Positions 18,895-27,618 of a DNA stretch of 64,000 nucleotides are shown one piece after another. The notes under the pieces are model-generated. The model had not been told where the DNA came from. It did no database searches and saw only the letters and a list, made by a program, of their open reading frames with translations. Positions within the stretch are counted from its first letter, which is position 1, and every line of letters starts with the position of its first letter. The position numbers and the translations under genes were made by a program. The DNA comes from Vibrio sp. CDRSL-10 TSBA (GTDB lineage Bacteria; Pseudomonadota; Gammaproteobacteria; Enterobacterales; Vibrionaceae), in NCBI GenBank assembly GCA_039696685.1, contig CP155565.1:62001-126000 (forward strand), written 5' to 3'.

Positions 18895-18909
18895 GTTTAG
18901 AGCACTAAC
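18895..18909 (+). promoter_or_regulatory. Possible EctR1/CosR-type operator before ectA
   Basis: GTTTAG-AGCA-CTAAC is a short dyad, partly like the TTTAGTGTACTATA element seen before proV. It lies 16-30 bp before the likely ectA start. Weak. Confidence 0.25.
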
Positions 18910-18925
18910 TGATATGTGGCAGACA

Positions 18926-19474
18926 ATGATTACAGCAGCACCATGGGTCGCATACCCTGAAATTATGCAAAACACTCAGGATGAGTGGGCGTTTCGAACG
19001 CCGAGCCGAACTGACGGAAAACGCGTTCACGAGTTGATCGCCCAGTGTTCGCCTCTGGATGAGAACTCCGCTTACTGTAACTTCCTGCAATCGACACATT
19101 TCCGTAGTACCTGTGTGGTAGCGGAACGCAATGGGGATTTGGTTGGATTCGTCTCAGCCTATCGCAAGCCGGACAAACCAGAAGAATTATTCATCTGGCA
19201 AGTCGCAGTGCATCAGGATACGCGCGGAATGGGTCTTGCTTTCCATATGCTGAACGAATTGTTGACCCGCGATGATCTTGCTGACGTTACGGTCATCGAA
19301 ACGACAATCACCCGAGATAACCAAGGCTCCTGGAGTTTGTTCAAAAAACTGGATAAAGCCAACGGCGAACGCGGTGAAGTGTCAACTTTTCTCGATCAGA
19401 CTCGCCATTTCGACGGCGAGCACGATACAGAATACCTGTATCGGATTCCCCTAAATTCACGAATCAACCGATAA
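18926..19474 (+). CDS. ectA: L-2,4-diaminobutyrate acetyltransferase
   Basis: 182 residues from ATG 18926, a GNAT enzyme that acetylates 2,4-diaminobutyrate with acetyl-CoA in ectoine synthesis. CPLDENS-type text (SPLDENSAYCNFLQSTHF) and the acetyl-CoA loop HQDTRGMGLAFHML are family marks; the protein ends SLFKKLDK ... TEYLYRIPL. I chose ATG 18926 because vibrio EctA proteins begin close to APWVxYPEI; ATG 18914 is also in frame and neither has a good ribosome site. First gene of ectABC-ask. Confidence 0.93.
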   Translation: MITAAPWVAYPEIMQNTQDEWAFRTPSRTDGKRVHELIAQCSPLDENSAYCNFLQSTHFRSTCVVAERNGDLVGFVSAYRKPDKPEELFIWQVAVHQDTRGMGLAFHMLNELLTRDDLADVTVIETTITRDNQGSWSLFKKLDKANGERGEVSTFLDQTRHFDGEHDTEYLYRIPLNSRINR

Positions 19475-19491
19475 GGATAAATCCCATCGTT

Positions 19492-20758
19492 ATGGATATC
19501 TTTAAAAAGAAAGAATCAAACGTTCAATCTTATGCCAACAACTTTCCTGTCGTATTTTCGACTGCGAAAGGCAGCTGGCTGTATACCAAAGATGGCGATG
19601 CTTACCTCGATTTTCTGGCGGGCGCTGGCTCGCTGAACTATGGCCACAATAACGCCATCTTTAAGCAGGCGTTGCTCGAGTACATCGACAAAGATGGTAT
19701 TACTCACGGCCTGGACATGCACTCTGAAGCGAAAGCGGAATTCCTGCATGCTCTGCAAACTTACATCTTTGCCCCGCGTGAGTTGGACTACAAAGTGCAG
19801 TTTACCGGCCCGACCGGTACCAACGCGGTGGAAGCGGCGATGAAACTGGCGCGTAAAGTGACTGGTCGCTCGAATATTGTTGCATTTACTAACGGCTTCC
19901 ACGGCTGTTCTTACGGCGCACTGGCGGCCACGGGTAATCAGCATCACCGTGGTGGTGCCGGTTTGGGTCTTTCGGGCGTGACCCGCCTGCCTTATGACGG
20001 TTATGCCGACATTGATGGTCTGGCTCTGTTTGAGGCCATGCTGGCTGACAACTCGTCCGGTCTGGATAAACCGGCGGCAGTGCTGGTGGAAGCGGTCCAG
20101 GGTGAGGGCGGTCTGAACGCTGCATCCAATCAGTGGCTGCAACGTCTGAGTAAGATCTGTAAATCCCATGGCGTGCTGGTGATTGTGGATGACATTCAGG
20201 CTGGCTGTGGCCGTACCGGCACATTTTTCAGCTTTGAACCGGCCGGTATTAAACCTGACATTGTAACCCTGTCAAAATCGATTGGTGGTTATGGTCTGCC
20301 ACTGGCCGTGGTGCTGTTTAAGCCTGAACTGGATGAGTGGAAACCCGGAGAACATAACGGCACTTTCCGCGGTAATAACCATGCCTTTGTCACCGCCGCG
20401 AAAGCGCTGGAAACGTATTGGGCAGACGCTGAATTTGAGCAGCATATCCAGGCGCGCGCCGAGCAGGTCAAAACGACCATCGAACACGCGCTGGGTCGTT
20501 ATCCTGAGCTGTTTAGCCGCCTTAAAGGCCGCGGCCTGATGCAGGGTATTGAATGTCAGGACGGTGAGATCTCAGACAAGATCGCTCGCGAGTGTTTCCG
20601 TCTCGGCATGGTGATTGAAACCGCCGGCCCGCAGGACGAAGTTGTGAAGTTTCTTCTGCCCGCTGACCATCAGTGAAGCCGAGCTGGCACAAGGCCTGAG
20701 TATTTTCGAACAGGCGGTGGCCAACGTCGCCCCGCAATTTATTAAACAAGCCTCATAA
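19492..20758 (+). CDS. ectB: Diaminobutyrate--2-oxoglutarate aminotransferase (frameshifted)
   Basis: About 421 residues after repair. A class III aminotransferase that makes 2,4-diaminobutyrate from aspartate semialdehyde. Visible motifs: FLAGAGSLNYGHNN, the PLP phosphate-binding TGPTGTNAVEAAMKLARK, VIVDDIQAGCGRTG and the Schiff-base Lys in TLSKSIGGYGLP. The frame breaks at GTTTC 20649-20653; removing one T gives KFFCPLTISEAELAQGL and the correct C terminus ending FIKQAS at 20758. It lies 17 bp after ectA and 9 bp before ectC. Confidence 0.93.
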
Positions 20759-20767
20759 GGAAGAGTC

Positions 20768-21160
20768 ATGATTGTAAGAACCCTGGAAGAATGTCGCCAA
20801 AGTGAACGCCGTATCGTTGCAGAGACCGGCACGTGGGATAGCGTGCGCATGCTATTGAAAGACGATCAGATGGGCTTCTCTTTTCACATCACGACCATCT
20901 ATCAAGGTACCGAAACACATATTCATTACAAGAACCACCTTGAATCTGTGTACTGCATGTCCGGTGAAGGGGAAATCGAAGTGGTCGGTGGTGAAACCTA
21001 TCCGATCAAACCCGGCACACTGTATGTGCTGGATAAGCATGATGAGCATTACCTGCGTGCCTATAAAGGTGCCGATATGGTTATGGCCTGTGTGTTTAAT
21101 CCGCCACTGACCGGAGCAGAAGTGCATGATAAAGACGGCGTCTACCCAGTTGCGGTCTAG
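20768..21160 (+). CDS. ectC: L-ectoine synthase
   Basis: 130 residues, intact. A cupin that cyclises N-gamma-acetyl-diaminobutyrate to ectoine. Characteristic blocks: [39 protein letters not shown] with the metal and substrate residues, [40 protein letters not shown] precedes ATG 20768. There is no ectD hydroxylase nearby, so the product is ectoine, not hydroxyectoine. Confidence 0.95.
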   Translation: MIVRTLEECRQSERRIVAETGTWDSVRMLLKDDQMGFSFHITTIYQGTETHIHYKNHLESVYCMSGEGEIEVVGGETYPIKPGTLYVLDKHDEHYLRAYKGADMVMACVFNPPLTGAEVHDKDGVYPVAV

Positions 21161-21205
21161 TGCCTGAGTGGATTAATACCCGAGTGGATTAATACTTGAG
21201 TGACG
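21161..21205 (+). repeat. 16-bp tandem array after ectC
   Basis: TGCCTGAGTGGATTAA, TACCCGAGTGGATTAA and a partial TACTTGAGTGACG follow the ectC stop without a gap. Confidence 0.85.
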
Positions 21206-21208
21206 TTT

Positions 21209-21241
21209 GCCAGTGGCTGGTAAGGATAGCCGGCCACTGAC
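21209..21241 (+). other. Hairpin between ectC and ask
   Basis: CCAGTGGCTGG and CCGGCCACTGA pair with one interruption. There is no T run, so it may stabilise or attenuate the ectABC-ask message. Confidence 0.5.
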
Positions 21242-21288
21242 TTTGTCAGCAAAGTCCGCTTATGCTCACTTTGAGCTATCTGTCTTTT

Positions 21289-21338
21289 AAAAACTCTGTC
21301 CATGTAAAAACTCTATCCATGTAAAACACAGTCCTTGT
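21289..21338 (+). repeat. 17-bp tandem array before ask
   Basis: AAAAACTCTGTCCATGT (21289), AAAAACTCTATCCATGT (21306) and AAAACACAGTCCTTGT (21323) end 14 bp before the ask ribosome site. Confidence 0.85.
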
Positions 21339-21362
21339 AAAAACAAACAACTAGGAGACCCC

Positions 21363-22794
21363 ATGTCTTACACCGTAGAAAAGATCGGTGGTACTTCGAT
21401 GACAGCGTTCGATGCTGTCCTTGACAATATTTTGCTTAAACCGAGTGATCCGTATAACCGGGTGTTTGTGGTATCGGCTTACTCGGGCATGACTGATGCG
21501 CTGTTGGAATGTAAGCGCAGCGGTAAACCCGGTATCTACCAGATGATCGCTAAACGCGACGAAAGTTGGCCGGATGCGATGTATGATCTCGAAAAGCGTA
21601 TGCTGATGATCAATGAAAACTTGTTCGCCGATCCGATGAGCCGGATTCGTGCCGACAAGTTTATCCGTTCCCGCATTTCTGAAGCGGTAAACTGCATTAA
21701 TAATATTCTTGATACATGTCAGTATGGTCAGTTTTCGCTGCGCCACTACTTGCCGCAGGTTCGTGAGTTTCCTGGCCTCGGTTGGTGAAGCACACAGTGC
21801 CTATAACACGACATTAAAACTGAAAACACTGGGTGTGAATGCGCGCTTTATTGACTTGTCCGGCTGGAATGAAGAGTCGCGTGGCAGTCTGGACGAGGTG
21901 ATTCGCCAGGCATTTGAAGACGTTGATGTCACTACAGAGCTGCCAATCGTCACCGGCTATGCCTATTGCGATGAAGGTCTGATGAAGACTTACGACCGCG
22001 GTTACAGCGAAATGACTTTCAGCCGCATCGCTGCACTGACCAATGCTGATCAGGCGATTATCCATAAAGAGTATCATTTAAGTTCGGCCGATCCGCGCGT
22101 GGTAGGGCCGGATAAAGTCCGCCCGATGGGGCTGACCAACTTTGACGTCGCTGATCAGCTGGCAAACCTGGGTATGGAAGCGATCCACCCAAATGCAGCG
22201 GCCGGTCTGCGTCACCAGGAAATCGAGTTGCGGGTTAAAAATACCTTTGAACCTGAACACGCCGGAACCTTGATTTCCAGCCATCATCAGCCGCAGGACA
22301 ACCGAGTTGAAATTATTGCCGGCCGTAACAAGGTGTTTGCGCTGCACGTGTTTGATCAGAACATGGTGGGTAAGATTGATAACGTTAGTTATGAACTGAT
22401 GGAGATCATTGCCGATGCTAAAGTGCATTTGGTTGGAAAAGAGATGAATGCCAACTCGATGACCTATTTCCTCAGCGGCACCAGTGATAACTTGAATAAA
22501 GTACTGTATAAAGCAGAGAAACGTTATCCAAATGCGTCGATCTCCGGCAAAATGGTAGCATTAATTTCAGCTATCGGCGCCCAGATTAACACCAACCAGG
22601 CACTGGCGCGCGGTATGCATGCCCTGGCGGAAGTGGAGGTCAGCCCGATGGCGGCACACTCCTCAATGCGCAACGTCAATGTGCAATTTGTGGTTGAAGA
22701 CAGCGACTATAACAGCGCAATTTGCGCCTTGCACCAGGCGCTGATTGGCGCACAGGCTGCAGCGCCTGCGGCGAAAACCGTACAAGCGGCTTAG
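21363..22794 (+). CDS. ask: Aspartate kinase of the ectoine operon (frameshifted)
   Basis: About 476 residues after repair. The kinase start VEKIGGTSMTAFDAVLDNIL and the Ask_Ect pattern (SAYSGMTDALLECKRSGKPGIY, RGYSEMTFSRIAAL, FDVADQLANLGMEAIHPNAAAGL) mark the specialised isoform found next to ectC. It phosphorylates aspartate to feed aspartate semialdehyde into ectoine and is expected to escape lysine/threonine feedback. The frame breaks at GTTTC 21767-21771; removing one T gives REFLASVGEAHSAYNT. Two C-terminal ACT-like regions remain (DNVSYELMEIIADAKV; SGKMVALISAIGAQI). Confidence 0.93.
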
Positions 22795-22837
22795 GCTATT
22801 TTTACCTGCTTACAGTTTCGGCCAGAGGCTGCTATCT

Positions 22838-22886
22838 GCAGAGACTGTAAACGGCAGAGACTGTTAACGTCGGAGAGACTGTTTTC
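22838..22886 (+). repeat. 16-bp tandem array after ask
   Basis: GCAGAGACTGTAAACG (22838), GCAGAGACTGTTAACG (22854) and TCGGAGAGACTGTTTTC (22870). Confidence 0.8.
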
Positions 22887-22938
22887 TGCCTGCTATGACG
22901 CTGTGCTGGCAATTGGCCAGCAAGATAAGTAAAGCGTT

Positions 22939-22980
22939 ACAACAAAGCCGCCCGGGGATAACCTCGGGCGGCTTTGTTGT
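22939..22980. terminator. Strong bidirectional terminator between ask and the MocR gene
   Basis: ACAACAAAGCCGCCCG (22939-22954) and CGGGCGGCTTTGTTGT (22965-22980) pair perfectly over 16 bp. Confidence 0.9.
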
Positions 22981-22982
22981 AG

Positions 22983-23006
22983 GTTTATTTGTGCGTTTAT
23001 TTGCGC
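22983..23006 (+). repeat. 12-bp tandem duplication
   Basis: GTTTATTTGTGC and GTTTATTTGCGC lie directly after the terminator, 3' of the MocR-type gene. Confidence 0.65.
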
Positions 23007-23055
23007 TTGGGTCCGGCACTGAAATGCGTTTTACCTGACGGACTTCTCTGCCCGG

Positions 23056-24397
23056 TTAAAATGGAAACAGACTGCTGACGTCGGAGTCGATCAGTTGCTT
23101 GAGGAGCATTAGCCCCTGTTGCAGCTTGTCTTCTCGGCTGATCGACATCAAAGAGAGACGAATATGGCTGGTGTCGTTGCCGGAAACATCAAAGTAACTG
23201 CCGCTGCTGACGATCACCTGTCTGTCTTTGGCTTCCATGACCAAGCGGTCCGCGCGCCAGTGCGGAGGCAGCGGCAGCCAGACATGGTAGCCGTTAAACT
23301 GTTCACCTACTTGCGGAAAGATCTCGCGCAACATCGCCTGGCGTTTCCAGAGCGGTATCGCGTTGCTGCGCGGCGAGACGAAACGCTTCCCCTCCGGCAA
23401 TTAAGTGCGCGGCGGCAACGTAATTAATCGGTGACGAGAGCCAGGTATAGGTACGGATGTGCGCGTTGAGTGTGTGGATTAGGCTGGATGGTGCCTTGAT
23501 AAAGCCACAGCGCATCGCCGGACTGATCGCTTTGGAGAGCGAGCTGATATGAACAGCGCGCTCGGGAATAAAATTGCTGATCGCCGGGATCGGTTGCGGG
23601 TTGAGAAAGGCATAGATGTCGTCTTCAACCAGCCAGATGCGCTTGTGTTCAATCACTCGTGCAACCGCACGCCGGCGCTGTTCCGGCATAGTGACGCCGG
23701 TCGGATTCTGGTGCGAAGGGACCACGATCACCAGCGCCACCTTGTGCTCGGTGATAATTTTATCCAGCTGCTGCGGAATGACACCGTGCTGATCCATCGG
23801 CAGGCTGACCACATGCCGGCCGGAGAGGTTCGCGGCGGTCATGATTCCCGGATAGGTCAGCGCCTCAACCGCTATGGTATCGCCAGGCTTGGTCAGAGTA
23901 TTGATCAGCAGGTACAAAGCGTGCTGGGCGCCGTTGGTCAATACCGTGTTGTCCTGGTGACCGCCCTCGAGGCCATAATGCCTGGCCCATTCCACACCGG
24001 CCTGGCGATGTGCGGCATGACCGGAATGCTCGGTATAACCAATCAGATCGGCGGTCAGTTGGGCGGCGGCCTGCTGATAGGCCTGTTGCAAAGGTTGTAC
24101 ATTTTTATACAGGCAGGGCTGCAGAATGGAGAAATTATACTCACGTTCATCATCTGGTGCCTGAATGACCTGATTCAATTCCGACTGGCGGCTGACAAAG
24201 GTGCCGCGCCCGACAAACGACTCCAGCCTACCTTTATCGGCCAGTAACTTGTAGGCCTTCGCGACAGTCGCTGGTGTGGTATCCAGCTCTTCTGACAGTG
24301 CGCGGTGAGTGGGCAGCTTGGTGTTAAGCGGATAGATGCCTTGATCAATCCGCTGTTCAATAATGTGCGCTATGTTATGGAACTTTGTGTCACTCAC
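23056..24397 (-). CDS. MocR-type (GntR/aminotransferase) transcriptional regulator (frameshifted)
   Basis: About 446 residues after repair. An N-terminal GntR winged helix (PTHRALSEELDTTPATVAKAYKLL) is fused to a fold-type-I aminotransferase-like domain (NGAQHALYLLINTLTKPGD, VPSHQNPTGVTMP, WLVEDDIYAFL, and SSLSKAISPAMRCGF with the PLP Lys). The frame breaks at GTTTC 23343-23347 (plus strand), restoring ALERQAMLREIFPQ. I chose GTG 24397 because GAGGAG lies six bases upstream. It diverges from the dehydrogenase gene, with two near-identical sites between them, so it probably controls that gene in response to PLP or an amino compound. Confidence 0.88.
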
Positions 24398-24482
24398 CTG
24401 TTTCTCCTCACTCAATATCCGACCTCATTATAAACCATGACTTAGCTTAATGTGACTTTGTATTTGTCCATTGATTTAATTT

Positions 24483-24516
24483 TCATTATTGACATATGTT
24501 AATCTGGGGATTAAGT
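24483..24516. promoter_or_regulatory. MocR intergenic repeat, copy 1
   Basis: TCATTATTGACATATGTTAA at 24483-24502, then GGGGATTAA. It is 190 bp from a 19/20 match at 24673. Both contain a -35-like TTGACA. Confidence 0.65.
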
Positions 24517-24672
24517 TAGATCAAAACGAACGCGTTACAAGATGTCACGATCATATCTTCACTTGATTATCGTCATTGATGCCGGAAGTTGTTGGGCTGA
24601 CAGCGATTCGATTGAAGATCTTAACTGGCCGTCGGGCTCTGGTTGAGTAGTAGCGAGGTCACTTAGTTAAAC

Positions 24673-24706
24673 TCATTATTGACATAGGTTAAGTCCCGGT
24701 TAATTG
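24673..24706. promoter_or_regulatory. MocR intergenic repeat, copy 2
   Basis: TCATTATTGACATAGGTTAA at 24673-24692, followed by CCCGGTTAATTGGG. It ends about 30 bp before the dehydrogenase start. Long direct repeats are the usual binding layout of MocR regulators. Confidence 0.65.
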
Positions 24707-24735
24707 GGATAAGCAGTAAATTGCAAGGAGCAGAG

Positions 24736-25599
24736 ATGAAAAAAGCAGCATTTATCGGATTGGGGGTTATGGGAGCGCCGATGGCCGGACATCTGGCGCA
24801 GGGTGGTTTTGACACCTGTGTCTATAACCGTAATGAGCACAAAGCGCTCAACTGGCTGGAGCGTTATCCGGGCCGACAGGCAAAAACGCCGGGTTTAGCG
24901 GCACAAGGTGCGGACGTGGTGCTGATGTGTGTCGGTAACGACGACGATGTGCGCAGTGTGGTGTACGGGCCAGATGGCGTACTGGCTGCCATGGCGCCGG
25001 GTGCGGTATTGGTGGATCACACCACCACGTCGGCGGAGCTGGCTGAGGAACTGGCCCGCGCGTGTCGTCAGCAAGGTGTGCACTTTATTGACGCGCCGGT
25101 TTCCGGTGGTCAGGCCGGCGCAGAGCAGGGCAGCTTGACCGTGATGTGCGGCGGTGAACCTGCGGTATTTGCAACCCTGCAGCCGGTCTTTGATTGTTAC
25201 GCCCGTCAGGCCTCGTTACTGGGTGAACACGGTCAGGGCCAGCGCTGCAAGATGGTCAATCAGATTTGCATTGCCGGTGTGCTGAAGGGGCTGAGCGAGG
25301 CTCTGCTGGTTGCTGACAGTGCGGGTCTGGATATCGCGCAGGTGGTGGAGGTGCTGAAACATGGCGCCGCCGGCTCTTGGCAGATGGAAAACCGCGCTGT
25401 GACGATGAGCAAGCAACGTTTTGATTTTGGTTTCGCTATCGACTGGATGCGCAAAGATCTGGCTATTTGTCTGGCTGAAGCGGAGCGTAATCAGTTGACG
25501 CTGCCACTGACCGCCGAAGTGGATCGTCAGTATCAGGCATTGCAGCAACAGGGACTAGGCCGGATGGATACCTCGGTATTGATCAAAGCCTGTCAGTAA
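24736..25599 (+). CDS. NAD(P)-dependent beta-hydroxyacid dehydrogenase
   Basis: 287 residues of the 3-hydroxyisobutyrate/tartronate-semialdehyde reductase family. Motifs: FIGLGVMGAPMAGHL (dinucleotide loop), DAPVSGGQAGAEQGSLTVMCGG (substrate loop) and the catalytic Lys in CKMVNQICIAGVLKG. AAGGAG precedes ATG 24736. The substrate is uncertain; control by a divergent MocR-type regulator hints at a link to amino-acid or PLP-related metabolism. Confidence 0.88.
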   Translation: MKKAAFIGLGVMGAPMAGHLAQGGFDTCVYNRNEHKALNWLERYPGRQAKTPGLAAQGADVVLMCVGNDDDVRSVVYGPDGVLAAMAPGAVLVDHTTTSAELAEELARACRQQGVHFIDAPVSGGQAGAEQGSLTVMCGGEPAVFATLQPVFDCYARQASLLGEHGQGQRCKMVNQICIAGVLKGLSEALLVADSAGLDIAQVVEVLKHGAAGSWQMENRAVTMSKQRFDFGFAIDWMRKDLAICLAEAERNQLTLPLTAEVDRQYQALQQQGLGRMDTSVLIKACQ

Positions 25600-25617
25600 C
25601 AAATAACAAATAACAAA
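25597..25617 (+). repeat. TAACAAA x3 starting with the stop codon
   Basis: Three exact 7-bp copies; the first TAA is the stop of the dehydrogenase. Confidence 0.85.
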
Positions 25618-25629
25618 AAGGACAAGAGC

Positions 25630-25692
25630 ATGATGGATTGGCTGGGTAATGATATTACGTTATGGATGTTAGTGGCTTTGATGGTGGCCTGA
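25630..25692 (+). pseudogene. Possible 5' remnant of a TauE/SafE-like permease
   Basis: A 20-codon frame, MMDWLGNDITLWMLVALMVA then TGA, with a good ribosome site (AAGGACAAGAG). It resembles the start of TauE/SafE-family permeases, but nothing after the stop continues the family in any frame, and no GTTTC site is present. Probably a deletion remnant; it could be a short leader peptide. Confidence 0.3.
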
Positions 25693-25784
25693 CGCAGGCG
25701 AAGATGTTGCTATTCATGACAGTTCAAGTACTTCGGAGCCATTTCATCACCTGCATGCCCTTACAGTTTCAGGCCAGACGTTGT

Positions 25785-25811
25785 ACAGTACGGAGATAAT
25801 CTCCGTACTGT
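25785..25811. other. 12-bp perfect inverted repeat, TAA loop
   Basis: ACAGTACGGAGA and TCTCCGTACTGT around TAA. No T run follows. It lies between the dehydrogenase and the HAD gene. Confidence 0.7.
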
Positions 25812-25902
25812 CTCTGGGTACTCAATCACGGTATTCAGCCTAGGTTCGAACGCGCGGTGCGGATGGTGCTCGATCCATAACAGAAACAAGAGTCCTTACA
25901 AC

Positions 25903-26731
25903 ATGTCACAACCGAATATCAAATTTATTGCCACCGATATGGATGGCACCTTGCTGGATGAAAACGGCCAGCTTGATGCCGAATTTTTTGCCCTCCACCA
26001 ACAACTGGCGCAGCGCGGCATCTTGTTTCGCGGCCGCTTCCGGACGTCAGTACTATAGCCTGCTGGACACCTTTGCTGATATTCAGGATCAGATCATGTT
26101 TATCGCCGAAAACGGTACGTTGGTCATGTACAAAGGTGAAGAGCTGCACAGCAGCACGATCGACAAAGCGGATATTGAGCAGATCATTCACCAGGCGCGT
26201 CAGATTGACGATGCGTACGTGGTGTTGTGTGGTAAGCGTTCAGCATACATTGAGACCACCGAGCCCCAGGCATTACAAGAAATTCAAAAATACTACCACC
26301 GCTGTGAATCGGTTACTGATTTACTGGCAGTAGATGATGATTTTATCAAGGTCGCTATTTGCCATTTCGCTGGTACCGAGCAGCATGTTTACCCGGCGAT
26401 CAACCAAGCGTTTGGTGACAGTCATAAAGTGGTGGTGAGTGCGAAAATCTGGTTGGATGTGATGCATGCTTCTGCCTCAAAAGGCACCGCTATTCACCAA
26501 CTGCAGCAGTCACTCGGCTTTAGCGAACAGGAAACCATGAGTTTTGGTGATTACTTTAACGACGTCGAAATGCTTGAGGCCAGCTATTACTCTTTTGCGG
26601 TTGAGAATGCCCATGAGGATATCAAAACTCTGGCCCGTTTCCGTGCCCCAAGTAACCGTGACAAAGGTGTGCTGCAGGTACTGAAAGCGCTGCTAAAGGG
26701 TGAAGAGCGTCTGTTTGAACAACATAGCTGA
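25903..26731 (+). CDS. Cof-type HAD phosphatase (frameshifted)
   Basis: About 275 residues after repair. HAD motif I is FIATDMDGTLLDENG (nucleophile and acid Asp), motif II Ser lies in FAAASGRQYY, Lys in the cap-following region, and motif IV in MSFGDYFNDVEML. The start ATG 25903 reads MSQPNIKFIATDMDG; the frame breaks at GTTTC 26025-26029 and removal of one T restores ILFAAASGRQYYSLL. Members dephosphorylate sugar phosphates, PLP or flavin precursors; the substrate is unknown here. The last codons seed a five-copy tandem array. Confidence 0.88.
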
Positions 26732-26810
26732 CGTTTGACCAACAGAGCCCGGGTTTGACCAAGCCTGCTAAGGTTTAATCAACACGCTATGGTTCATGCA
26801 CTTAGCGATG
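26713..26810 (+). repeat. 20-bp tandem array, five copies, seeded by the HAD gene end
   Basis: GTTTGAACAACATAGCTGAC (26713-26732) holds the stop TGA at 26729-26731. Copies: GTTTGACCAACAGAGCCCGG (26733), GTTTGACCAAGCCTGCTAAG (26753), GTTTAATCAACACGCTATG (26773), GTTCATGCACTTAGCGATG (26792). Divergence grows away from the gene. Confidence 0.9.
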
Positions 26811-26890
26811 TGATTTATTTCGTTCTGGCAGTAAGGCGGGTGCCGCTGAAGGTATCCGCTGTTTTACATTTCTGAGCCTTCATTTCCTCG

Positions 26891-27328
26891 TTATTGTTGC
26901 CATTCGTGCGCTTCCCGTGCCGCACGCGCCTCAGCCAGAGTACAACCGGTCTGTTGAACCAGTTCTGCCAGGGTAATACCCGGACAGGTTTGGATTAATT
27001 CAGCCAGCCGGTTTGGTCCCGTCTGCCGTTGATAAGCCTCGACACTGCTCGTTAATTTCTGGGTCACAAACCGAACAGCCTCGGCGTCCGGACTGGCATA
27101 GATCTCGCGCAGCAGTGCCGCTAACTGTTCTCCCTGACCGCTCAGTTGCCAGTGACGTGAACGGCGGACTCGTTTGAGTTCACACTGCAGCGCCAGCGCC
27201 AGTTGTTTAAGTGTCTGGGTGTGTGCCCGGCCAATGCGATGAATCAACGACGGCAGGGCAATCGTCAACGCTTGGTTGGTATTATCTGGCAGGGGATTAG
27301 CTTGCAGTTTGGTACGGGATTCAGGCAT
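26891..27328 (-). CDS. Vibrio RRF_GI-type protein ('ribosome recycling factor family')
   Basis: 145 residues, conserved in vibrios and named after a weak relation to ribosome recycling factor. Typical text: IALPSLIHRIG, CELKRVRRSRHWQLSG, and a C-terminal helix-turn-helix-like LAELVQQTGCTLAEARAAR. The C-terminal pattern looks more like a DNA- or RNA-binding helical domain than classical RRF. No partner gene; it is separated from the exported protein upstream by a 17-bp-stem hairpin. Function unknown. Confidence 0.7.
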   Translation of the reverse strand: MPESRTKLQANPLPDNTNQALTIALPSLIHRIGRAHTQTLKQLALALQCELKRVRRSRHWQLSGQGEQLAALLREIYASPDAEAVRFVTQKLTSSVEAYQRQTGPNRLAELIQTCPGITLAELVQQTGCTLAEARAAREAHEWQQ

Positions 27329-27508
27329 CGGCAGTCATTGGTGCAGTGTCAGTACAAGGGAGGCTCTGATTCAAAGTCGCTATTTAAGGAGCAAGTCATG
27401 GCAACGTTCAAAGCAAGGAATCGCTCAAAAACAAGGGACCATTCATAGCCAAAGGATAACGTTACCAAGCCCGGGAGCAAAAATCTATTGTGACTAAGTG
27501 ATCAGTGA

Positions 27509-27546
27509 GAATACACAGTGCCCGGCAGCCCGGGCACTGTGTATTC
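27509..27546 (-). terminator. 17-bp perfect hairpin between the RRF-like and exported genes
   Basis: GAATACACAGTGCCCGG and its inverse pair around CAGC. It lies 60 bp after the stop of the minus-strand exported gene. No T run, so it may act as a stabiliser or a weak terminator. Confidence 0.6.
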
Positions 27547-27565
27547 AAAGGATGGTGGTTAATGC

Positions 27566-27618
27566 GGCAGATTATAGTTCCTGAAAGGCTATAGCTCCTG
27601 GCAGACTATAGCTTCTGG
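27566..27618 (-). repeat. 16-19 bp array seeded by the exported gene's end
   Basis: On the plus strand CTATAGCTTCTGG (holding the stop, CTA at 27606-27608) repeats as CTATAGCTCCTG and ATTATAGTTCCTG. Three copies, each preceded by a purine-rich GCAGA/AAGGC/GGCAG. Confidence 0.8.

Larger units (their letters stand above)
18219..18925 (+). other. Long ectA upstream region
   Basis: About 700 bp without a gene: tandem array to 18307, minus-oriented hairpin at 18445-18480, the shared element at 18508-18530, a GACCCT/AGGGTC hairpin at 18532-18553, then very AT-rich DNA to the ectA start. Open frames here (for example 18530-18760) have no protein-like composition. The length suggests a regulated promoter or long leader for ectABC-ask. 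Confidence 0.6.

Noticed and set aside
22801..25790. Similar phrases TTACAGTTTC(A)GGCCAGA at about 22809 and 25760 as an insertion-sequence footprint
   Set aside because: Only about 18 bases match with a gap, with no target duplication or terminal inverted repeats.
25845..25865. GGTTCGAA-like string resembling a tRNA T-loop
   Set aside because: No acceptor, D or anticodon stems can be built around it.
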